Shown here: positions 1 through 9,900 of the stretch, one piece after another
How positions within the stretch are numbered: position 1 is the stretch's first letter
How the letters are laid out: the number at the start of each line of letters is the position of its first letter
Assembly (NCBI RefSeq): GCF_965363235.1
Contig: NC_134846.1
Location: forward strand, 55,975,121-56,039,120
DNA from: Mytilus galloprovincialis
Lineage: Eukaryota > Mollusca > Bivalvia > Mytilida > Mytilidae
Direction of reading: 5' to 3'
DNA: 64,000 bases
The notes under the pieces: model-generated
The model's database searches: none
The model's input: only the letters and a program-made list of their open reading frames with translations
What the model was told of the DNA's origin: nothing
Program-made: the position numbers and the translations under genes

Positions 1-154
1 GTAGGGGTTTCAATATAACGCAGCGGGGGGTCAAAAATACCATGGCAAAGTAAAATTTTCAAAACATCTTTTCCATCATGTTAAATACATACAAACTACT
101 TATTGGAGTACTATTACAATGTTTAGTACCGTAGTTAGAATAGCTTGATTTTTT
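1..154 (+). repeat. CCATGG fold-back repeat, arm copy 1 (cut by window edge)
   Basis: The stretch GGGGGGTCAAAAATACCATGGCAAAG and what follows recurs almost unchanged at 1255-1390. The copy is interrupted at 154, where a tandem-repeat element (155-1232) begins. Confidence 0.6.
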
Positions 155-1232
155 GTCGAGCCTGCATCTTTTGTTGCAAAAAGCTCGACATAGGGATAGT
201 GATGCTACGGCGGCGGCGTTAGCTAACTTTTTAAAAGCTTTATATTTTAGAAGGTGGAAGACCTGGATGCTTCATACTTTGTTTATAGATGCCTCATGTT
301 ACAAAGTTTCCGTCAGTCACATGTCAAATGTCCTTGACCTCATTTTCATGGTTCAGTGACCACTTGAAAAAAAAGTTCAGATTTTTTGTAATGTTGAATT
401 CTCTCTTATTATAAGTAATAGGATAATTATATTTGGTATGTGCGTACCTTGCAAGGTCCTCATGCCCGTCAGACAGTTTTCACTTGACCTCATTTCATGG
501 ATCAGTGAACAAGGTTAAGTTTTGGTGGTCAAGTCCATATCTCAGATACTATAAGCAATAGGTCTAGTATATTCGGTGTATGGAAGGACTGTAAGGTGTA
601 CATGTCCAACTGGCAGGTGTCATCTGACCTTGACCTCATTTTCATGGTTCAGTGGTTATAGTTAAGTTTTTGTGTTTTGGTCTGTTTTTCTCATACTTTA
701 TGCAATAGATCTACTATATTTGTTGTATGGAATGATTGTAAGATGTACATGTCTAGCGGGCAGATGTCATCTGACCTTGACCTCATTTTCATGGTTGAGT
801 GGTCAAAGTTAAGTTTTTGAGTTTTGGTCTTTTTATCTAATACTATACATGTATGCCATAGGTCAACTATATTTGGTGTATGGAAATATTTTATGATTGA
901 TATGTCAGTCCCGCAGGTTTTATTTGACCTTGACCTCATTGCTCAGTGTGAAGTTTTTGTGTTTTGGTCTATTTTTCTTAAACTATAAGTAATAGGTCAA
1001 CTATATTTGTTGTATGGAAGCATTGTTAGCTGTACATGTCTGCCTGGCATGGTTCATCTGACCTTGACCTCATTTTCATGGTTCATTGGTCTTTGTTTTG
1101 TTATCTTGGTTAATGCTAAGTTTATGTGACAGTTTTTAATAAAGCTTTATACTTAGGACTATCAACATAATAATAATTTAATATCAATAATTAGTAAAGA
1201 AGGCGAGACATTTCAGTGTGTGCACTCTTGTT
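155..1232 (+). mobile_element. Tandem-repeat element family A, copy 1 (Helentron/HINE-like, non-autonomous)
   Basis: It starts with GTCGAGCCTGCATCTTTTGT and pairs with AAGCTCGAC 20 bp on to form a hairpin. Several diverged units of about 145 bp containing TGACCTTGACCT follow (625, 772, 925, 1059). It ends GCGAGACATTTCAGTGTG...CTCTTGTT. The same head and tail bound the copies at 7123-8506 and (reverse) 16558-17626. There is no coding capacity. Hairpin at one end, internal tandem repeats and insertion beside a T-run suggest a Helentron-type non-autonomous element; the class is inferred. Confidence 0.75.
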
Positions 1233-1240
1233 AACATTCA

Positions 1241-1585
1241 GGGTCTATAGTAGGGGGTTCAATATACTGCAGGGGGGTCAAAATACTATGGCAAAGTAAA
1301 ATTTTCAAAACATCTTTTCCATCATGGATAATACATACAAACTACTTATTGGAATACTATTACTATGTTTAGGAGCTAGAATAGCTAGAATTTTGCCATG
1401 GTATTTTAACCCCCCTACCATGGTATATTGAACCCCCTACTCTTGACCTTTAATTTCCAAAATTCTGGCAATTCTAACTCTTTTATGTAGTTAGAATACA
1501 CCAATACGGTATGTAGTTTGTATGTATTAAACTTGCTGGAAAAGATATTTTGAAAATTTTACTTTTCCATGGTATTTTGACCCCC
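1241..1585. repeat. CCATGG fold-back element, inverted arms
   Basis: The left arm (about 1250-1370, GGGGGGTCAAAATACTATGG... CATACAAACTACTTATTGG) is mirrored by the right arm (about 1502-1585, ending CCATGGTATTTTGACCCC). A second internal palindrome, GCCATGGTATTTTAACCCCC / TACCATGGTATATTGAACCC, lies at 1394-1432. Nothing is encoded. Confidence 0.65.
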
Positions 1586-1640
1586 TCCCCCTTTTTTACC
1601 ATGGAAAATCAAAACTACCCTTACAAAAATGTATATATCT

Positions 1641-2100
1641 TACATTAATTTGTAGGATCCTTTACTATAGGTAATTTAGCTGATCTGTAACAATAACATC
1701 TTGAATCTTCATGCCTTATATATCATGTACTGCAGTACGCTGCTAGATTAAAACTGACGTGGAAAGGTAACACACGGCCAGCGAAAGCTCTTTTTTTGAA
1801 AGCCCAGGTGGTCGTGTGGTCTAGCGGGGCGGCTGCAGTGCAGGCGATTTGGTGTCACGATATCACAGTAGCATGTGTTCGAATCCCGGCGAGGGAAGAA
1901 CCAAAAATTTGCGAAAGCAAATTTACAGATCTAACATTGTTGGGTTGATGTTTAGACGAGTTGTATATACATTATGTACACAGCCATGTATCACCATCAT
2001 TGATGGCGATTCGATGGATACATCTGTTGTAGGGTTGTCACTCAGCTTGTCACTGACTCAGACGTACTTATAAATATAATTATTTTCTGTGACTGTATCT
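1641..2100 (+). repeat. tRNA-derived SINE, copy 1 (full tail)
   Basis: It contains an RNA polymerase III A box TGGTCTAGCGG (1817-1827) and a B box with one mismatch, TGTTCGAATCC (1876-1886), about 50 bp apart, as in tRNAs with a long variable arm. It is not a functional tRNA: no matching acceptor stem is seen. A non-tRNA tail extends to about 2090 (GATGGCGATTCGATGG...). The next copy starts at 2101. Confidence 0.7.
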
Positions 2101-2430
2101 TACATTAATTTGTAGGATTCTTTACTATAGGTAATTTAGCTGATCTGTAACAATAACATCTTCATGCCTTATATATCATGTACTGCAGTACGCCGCTAGA
2201 TTAAAACTGATGTGGAAAGGTAACACACGGCCAGCGAAAGCTCTTTTTTTGAGAGCCCATGTGGTCGTGTGGTCTAGCGGGACGGCTGCAGTGCAGGCGA
2301 TTTGGTGTCACGATATCACAGTAGCATGGGTTCGAATCCCGGCGAGGGAAGAACCAAAAATTTGCGAAAGCAAATTTACAGATCTAACATTGTTTGGTTG
2401 ATGTTTAGACGAGTTGTATATACATGTATA
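2101..2430 (+). repeat. tRNA-derived SINE, copy 2 (tail shortened)
   Basis: It is near-identical to 1641-1970, with a 6-bp deletion and scattered changes. The B box here is perfect (GGTTCGAATCC, 2329-2339); the A box is at 2270-2280. The tail diverges after TTGTATATACA. Copies 1 and 2 abut head to tail with a period of 460 bp and share upstream sequence (TACATTAATTTGTAGGAT), suggesting segmental duplication rather than two insertions. Confidence 0.7.
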
Positions 2431-2647
2431 TACATATGTTATAATTACAAATAATTAAAGCATTCAAGCTACATATGGTCTAGTTATAATGTGTCAATAA
2501 GTATTTTGAATGACATTTTGTTGGTAAAGACTTCAGAGCACTTATACCAAGTGGAAAATGTACCTCCCCTTCTTGTATGAATGATTTTTCAATCTATGAT
2601 AAGCTTTAGAATAATGTATAATGTTCTAATAATCATCTAGGATGAAA

Positions 2648-2770
2648 AAAACAGGGGGGTTCAATTAACCATGGGGGTTCAATTCTCGATACAGGGGGGG
2701 TTCAATTTACCATAGCAGTATTTTGACCCGGGGTCAATTTACCATGGGGTTCAAAATACCAAAGACACCG
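2648..2770. repeat. Degenerate GGGGTTCAATTTACCATGG repeat cluster
   Basis: GGGGGGTTCAAT/TTACCATGG motifs occur four or five times in alternating orientation, related to the fold-back element at 1241-1585. Nothing is coded. Confidence 0.5.
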
Positions 2771-3927
2771 GCACCACCCTCAGATAAATTTTGCACAGTC
2801 CCTAATTACTAAACAGATTCTAAAAAAAAATGCACAAGGGCGGCCATTACACCTTATTGCTATAACCAGCTGACACGAGAATCTTTCCCACTTGAAATAT
2901 AGATATGTCATACAACAATCTCTTTTCCATAGGGGTGTCAGATATTTTGTATTATGACATCAACATTTTACAGGAACCTGTATGATGTCCAGTAATGGCA
3001 GACAAATAGGGATTACTAGGCATATTTTTCTACTGGTTGTAAAAGACAAGAAAAGGGTGTTCATGGTTTGTTCTGTGAATGCTTCGTAGTTTGTTAAATC
3101 ATATTCTGTTTTCCAGAAACTTACAAATAGATGTCAGAAACATTTCAACAATAGACCTATGTTTTTACAATATTACAAGCTGTAAATAATCAAATCATAC
3201 CTAGTTTATTAAATATTTAAATTCCGGAAACTTGGTTTCCAAATCTCCTCATATCCCCAATGAGTTATGATCACATTTATATTTAACTCTAGAGGATGCA
3301 TATCCATACCTGCCAACATTTCAAAATGTTCATGAGGTGTTATATGCAAGATGGCTCTCATAGTCCTACAAAATCTTTAAATGGACCTTAAAATTTATTT
3401 TAATGTTGTTTGTTTGCATTTATTCTTTTACAATCCTATACCAATGTTAAAATTGATAGATTTGTTTTTAAATTGTGGGCACAATCATGACAATTGCTCT
3501 TTCAAAATTTCCATTTGGGAGAGCTTCCATGGGGGAAATCCCCATAATTAGTGACAGATTGCACAGTTATTTTAATGTTTAATAAGCTTACAGCTCTAAA
3601 AAGACAATGTTGATCTTACATGTACATGTACCTAGTTTTAGGTCCATTTTTGATTACCTTGAATTTATTATATATTTGTCAGTCCCCTTGCATACAGTGT
3701 ACATCATTCACCATAGAAACAAATATTTGGGTCAAAGACTTCATGTACCTGATTGTAAATCAAGAAAAATATTTTGAATCTGAAAGTTCTGCAATTATCA
3801 TTCTGCTAAAAAAGTTAGACTATAGTAATATTTTAAATTATTGATGAACATACACTAGCTATATTGCAGTCTCATTGTCAAAGAGAAAGCTATGCACATT
3901 TTATCTTAGAATTTCTTATCTTTTCAG
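2771..3927. other. No feature recognised (5' part of the NOL12 locus)
   Basis: AT-rich unique-looking sequence. The missing NOL12 first exon was looked for here (expected pattern: a basic start followed by a FDE-like stretch) and not found. Confidence 0.5.
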
Positions 3928-6900
3928 AGAATTTCTGACAGGATTTAGGAAAAGAAAAAATGAAAGAAGAAAGAAGGCTCAGGATGAACGGAAAAGTCAA
4001 ATGAAAATAGATAAGAAAGAATCAAAGCAGAGAGTAAATATTTATGACAAAAACTTTTTATAACAAAAGTGTGTATCTGAGATATACACCAAAAAAACCA
4101 ATTTGATATTTACACTAAAGGATCACATTTTTTCAGAAAATTTTCATATATCTTCTATAAACATCTGTGCTCATTGGGATTAAACTACTGCTGAAGGCAT
4201 GGAAGGGAATCTATAGAAATGAAAATGTCTGATGGTTACATTTATCAGTCAAAACAACCACCTCAGTACTGTTACTAAAAGTAGAAGTCAATAATCAATA
4301 TAATGTAATTTGGTCATTTGACTTTTGCTGGAGTTTATGCATGTGCTTAAAGAAAAGACTGAAAGTTATAAAGATGACATAATGACATACAGTTTATGGT
4401 TTAAAGTTTTTTTTAAAGGTATAACTGATATCAATATCATCATGGATGGCTTATTCAGGACAATCGTCGTTGATTGTATTACACATACGATTAACATGTA
4501 TTATACTATTAAAAAAAATGTAATAACCATAAATGGAGTACAAATGTAATATAGTCATATGTATGTATCCCTTAAATAAAGTGCCTCAAATAAATATATT
4601 TCTGCACATGATGATAAATATTTTCTATTTATACACCATGGAAAGAAGTTGTAGGTGACCCATACTTATGTCCATGGCCTGTACATTTATAAATTTACAA
4701 CATGATAATTTATAACTTAATCATGAGCATGTAAATTGAATACTAGTTATTCAACACTTCTTACATGATTTTTTATGGCCCCGCAACAAAGTTGTCGGTG
4801 CCATATAGTTTTACCCTTGTCCTAAATTCCTTCTTTCCGTAATTCTGTCATTCTGCAACAAACCATTATACAGAGTTTTTTTTCTAAACGCCTTCAGATA
4901 TTGGGCTGATTTTTGGTATGTGAGTTCACCATGATGAGTTACAGATCAAGTTTCGTTCCGCTCCACTAATTTTTGTCGAAATTACGGGCTTTGGACTTTG
5001 AGAAATTGTTGAAAATCACAGTTATACAGACTTTTTTTCTAAACGCTTTCAGATAATCATATTGGGCGGATTTTTGGTATGTTAGTTAACTATGATGAGT
5101 TACAGATCAAGTGTAAGTTTTGTACCGCTCCACTAATTTTTGCCGAAATTACGGGCTTTGGACTTTGAGAAATTGTTATACAGTTATACAGACTTTTTTT
5201 CTAAATGTGGGCTGTTTTCAGATATGGGGCTGATTTTTGGTATGTGAGTTAACCATGATGAGTTATAGATCAAGCTTAAGTTTCGTTCTGCTCTGCTTAT
5301 TTTCGCTGAAATTACGGGCTTTGGACTTTGAGAAATTGTTGAAAATCACAGTTATACAGATTTTTTCTCTATTCCCCTCCAGATTTTGAGCAGATTTTTG
5401 ATTTGTGAGACTACCGTCATGTATGTGAGTTCACCATGATGAGTTACAGATCAAGTTTCGTTCCGCTCCACTAATTTTTGCCGAAATTATGGGCTTTGGA
5501 CTTTGAGAAATTGTAGAAAATCACAGTTATACAGACTTTTTTTCTAAACGCTTTCAGATAATCATATTGGGCGGATTTTTGGTAAGTTTTGTTCTGCTCT
5601 GCTTATTTTCGCTGAAATTAGGGGCTTTGGACTTCGATAAATTATTGAAAATCACAGTTATACAGATTTTTTCTCTATTCCCCTCCAGATTTTGAGCAGA
5701 TTTTTGATTTGTGAGACTACCGTCATGTTTGTGTCCACATGTGTTTATATTTAAATTGCAGATTTTTCAACTTTTTGGGACGGGGCCATTCGTGTCGCTT
5801 TGACACTTCTAGTTTTTATTATTTTAATTAGTTAATTTTTCATCATTTTTTATTGAATAACTCAAAACATTTTTCTTGCAGAGAAGGGAACTGTTAAAAA
5901 AAAGTATGGAATACACAGGAAAAAGAAAAAAACAGAATCCAGAAATGGATTTCAAAGAATTTGTAAAACCAGAAGTTATAGATCTACCAGAACATACAGT
6001 AACGATCACTGACATATCTGATATAGACTTTGCTGGTCACAATGGCCTTAGACTTGGTCAAAACAAGGTAGGGGCATTGGTTGTATAGATGTTAGGTGAA
6101 CATAACTAAATTTGCCAACCAGCTGATGAATATCCCTCTGGCTTTTTATGGTCTGTCTCTCTTCTTGTAAGAGTTTCTTCCCCTAATTTACAATTTTTGA
6201 CCAATTGAGCAAAAAAAATGAGCAAGAAGATTGTCATGTTTTTAAGCAGTTAAGCTGCTTTATGCGAGCACCCTAGATTTATGTTCTACCCAATAAATGA
6301 TGAAATATGTGCCACTTTTATTATCTGGCTGGCTATCATGTTATTTATAACTAATTGGGCACTTTTTTCATACTTTTTATTTTGGAATATAAAAAATATT
6401 ACCATAAAAACGTTAAATGGTCGTCGATTTTCCCAAAAGTTTTGAAGTTGCACATAGGAAGTAGTGCTCGATAGAAATCCTTCTATAGTTTATTACCCCC
6501 TGTGCTGTGGGCTAAGATGTCAAAGAACAATTGTATGAAATATTTGATCGCTGAAAATCTATAAAGATGAGTCGTTTACATTTCCCAGATGGCAAAAGTT
6601 GTAGGAATATTGTTTGTCATCGACAGTAGTCTATTAATAAGCTGATATAAGTTGGCGGTAATTTCAAATTACATAGAAGATGAAATTTACGTACCTTTTA
6701 AATTGGGAGAATTCTGATGATACATAGGTACTTTATTATTAATCATTTTATTCGTTTTTTTGTCTGATTGAGATTATTAAAATCATCTTTATTCAGTAAT
6801 CTTTAATGTATGCTCATTTGTTTTCTTGTTAATATTATTCCAATTTCTAGCAAATCACCTTCATGCTTGTCAAATTAAGTTGTTGTTATTGTAGTTTTCT

Positions 6901-9900
6901 GATTGGTCGATGTCAAGGTCATTTTAAGATTGTTTCGCTTTTGTGTACAATGTAACATAATGCTACACGTGCTTTGATTGAGCTCGATGCGGTTCAATAA
7001 ATGTTGTGATGTAAACTTTAACAACTGTTTTCTAAAAGACGGCATTATATAACTTCAAAGTCGCATATTTTGTAAAATATTAAGTCCGAATCTGTGATGC
7101 GTATCACACCGTAATTGTTTTTGTCGAGCCTGCAACTTTTGTTGCAGAAAGCTCGACATAGGGATAGTGATCCGGCGGCGGCAGCGGCGGTGTTAGCTAA
7201 CTTCTTAAAAACTTTATATTTTAGAAGGTGGAAGACCTGGATGCTTCATACTTTGTATATAGATGCCTCATGTTACGAAGATTCTGTCAGTCACATGTCC
7301 AATGTCCTTGACCTCATTTTCATGGTTCAGTGACCACTTGAAAAAAAAGTTCAAATTTTTTGTAATGTTGAATTCTCTCTTATTATAAGTAATAGGATAA
7401 CTATATTTGATATGTGTGTACCTTGCAAGGTCCTCATGTCTGTCAGATAGTTTTCACTTGACCTCGACCTCATTTCATGGATCAGTGAACAAGGTTAAGT
7501 TTTGGTGGTCAAGTCCATATCTCAGATACTATAAGCAATAGGGCTGGTATATTCAGTGTATGGAAGGACTGTAAGGTGTACATGTCCAACTGGCAGGTGT
7601 CATCTGACCTTGACCTCATTTTCATGGTTTGGTGGTTACAGTTAAATTTTTGTGTTTTGGTCTGTTTTTCTCATACTATATGCAATAGGTCTACTATATT
7701 TGTTGTATGGAACGATTGTAAGGTGTACATGTCTAACGGGCAGATGTCATGTGACCTTGACCTCATTTTCATGGTTCAGTGGTCAAAGTTAAATTTTTGT
7801 GTTTTGGTCTGTTTTTCTCATACTATATGCAATAGGTCTACTATATTTGTTGTATGGAACGATTGTAAGGTGTACATGTCTAACGGGCAGATGTCATGTG
7901 ACCTTGACCTCATTTTCATGGTTCAGTGGTCAAAGTTAAATTTTTGTGTTTTGGTCTGTTTTTCTCATACTATATGCAATAGGTCTACTATATTTGTTGT
8001 ATGGAACGATTGTAAGGTGTACATGTCTAAGGGGCAGATGTCATGTGACCTTGACCTCATTTTCATGGTTCAGTGGTCAAAGTTAAGTTTTTGAGTTTTG
8101 GTCTTTTTATCTTATACTTAATGCCATAGGTCAACTATATTTGGTGTATGGAAATATTTTATGATCTTCATGTCAGTCGCACAGGTTTTATTTGACCATG
8201 ACCTCATTTTCACAGTTCATTGCACAGTGTTAAGTTTTTGTGTTTTGGTCTATTTATCTTAAACTATAAGTAATAGGTCAACTATATATGTTGTATAGAA
8301 GCATTGTTAGCTGTACATGTCTGCCTGGCATGGTTCATCTGACCTTGACCTCATTTTCAAGGTTCATTGGTCTATGTTTAGTTATCTTGGTTAATGTTAA
8401 GTTTATGTGACAGTTGTTATAAAGCTTAGCTTTATACTTAGGACTATCAACATAATATCAATGGTTAGTATAGAAGGCGAGACATTTCAGCGTGTGCACT
8501 CTTGTTGATTTACAAGGACTTTTCGATTTCCGGTACAGAAAAATACGACTTTTATATGTTTCTTTTTATAATTTAAATTGAATCAATTCTATGCGGTTCC
8601 TTCGCAACTTTATGCTGGTAAACGATTTCCCCATGAAAAGAAACCACATGATACGATAAAAAAGGTAACAAGTTGACTAACGAGACTCGAGAACAGTTGA
8701 AGTTACAAACAAGTTTTTCTTAATTCTTACCCGGGGCGGATCCAGCCATTTAAAAAAAGGGGGGGGGGGTCCTAACCCAGGACAAAAGGGGGGGGGGTGT
8801 TCCAATTACATGTCCCCATTCAAATGCATTGATTGTCCAAAAAAAGGGGGTTCCAACCCCCGGAACCCCCCCCTCTGGATCCGCGCCTGCTTACTATTAC
8901 AGTTATTGAAAGTTTAAATAAATGTTTTTTTATTATGATATTAGTAATGGAAGACAGTTAGTTAAACTGTAATCAACATATTTTAATTCAGTTATAATTT
9001 GAGACGTAAAAAAAATTGAGAGTGAAAATGGGGAATGTGTCATAGAGACAATAACCAGATCTTAGAGCAGACAACAGTCGAAGGTTACCAATGGATCTTT
9101 AATGCAGGGAGAAACTCCTACACCCAAAGGATTGCTTTTGCTGGCCCCTTAAAACAATAACCATGATAACAAAAATGTAAATTATTTCAACTAGTCACTT
9201 GTTCAGGTGGAACTTTTAAACCAGAGGAAGAACAAAGTAACTACAATGTAGTTAATAAGTTCTGGAGAACTTTTCGGCTAATTAGTTCTTTCCGCCGGGA
9301 ACTTTCCAGCGTCGGAACAAAAGAGCATAAATTTACAATAACATGGACATCATACTAAAATCAGAAGTATACACAAGAAATCAATAAAATTTTTAAAAAT
9401 GTACAAAACAATTATGTAAAATAAATATGATATACAGCAACAATCACCGCATTCGTGGGTCCTCACTATGGACAGGTACATACAGAATGTGGCGGCTTAA
9501 ACATCTTAACTGGCACAACTCTCCCCTAACATAGGACAGTGTATGTGTATAATCTCAGACATTGAATGTTTATAAATATAAATTGGAAATAACTTTTGAA
9601 AGTGGTAGGATTGCATAACATAAACATTACTGTACAAGCATTATTTGATACTTTAGAAATAGCTGAGAACAATGCCGGAGATAAATATTTTGACTAATTC
9701 TTTACACTATTCATCTGAACGTGGCCAAGTTTGCCTTTGGGTTTTTGATTAACTGCCTATAGCACCCTTTGGTGCTTTGATTTTTTTTATCTAAGTATCT
9801 ATCCTTATTTTAATTATGGTCCTTAAATGACTGACATTTTTTAAGAAAACAAATTTAAGATTTGTTTTGGTCAATTGTAAGTGCTTTTTTCCAAATGTTT

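Noticed and set aside
1805-1900. tRNA gene
   Set aside because: A and B boxes are present but the acceptor stem does not pair, the block is part of a longer repeated unit, and there are two linked copies: SINE, not tRNA.
7600-8060. CRISPR-like array
   Set aside because: Units are contiguous 147-bp tandem repeats without unique spacers, in a eukaryotic element.
7576-8094. 172-codon open frame
   Set aside because: It spans the 147-bp units; 147 is divisible by three, so an open unit stays open. The product is a repetition of one unit with no family match.
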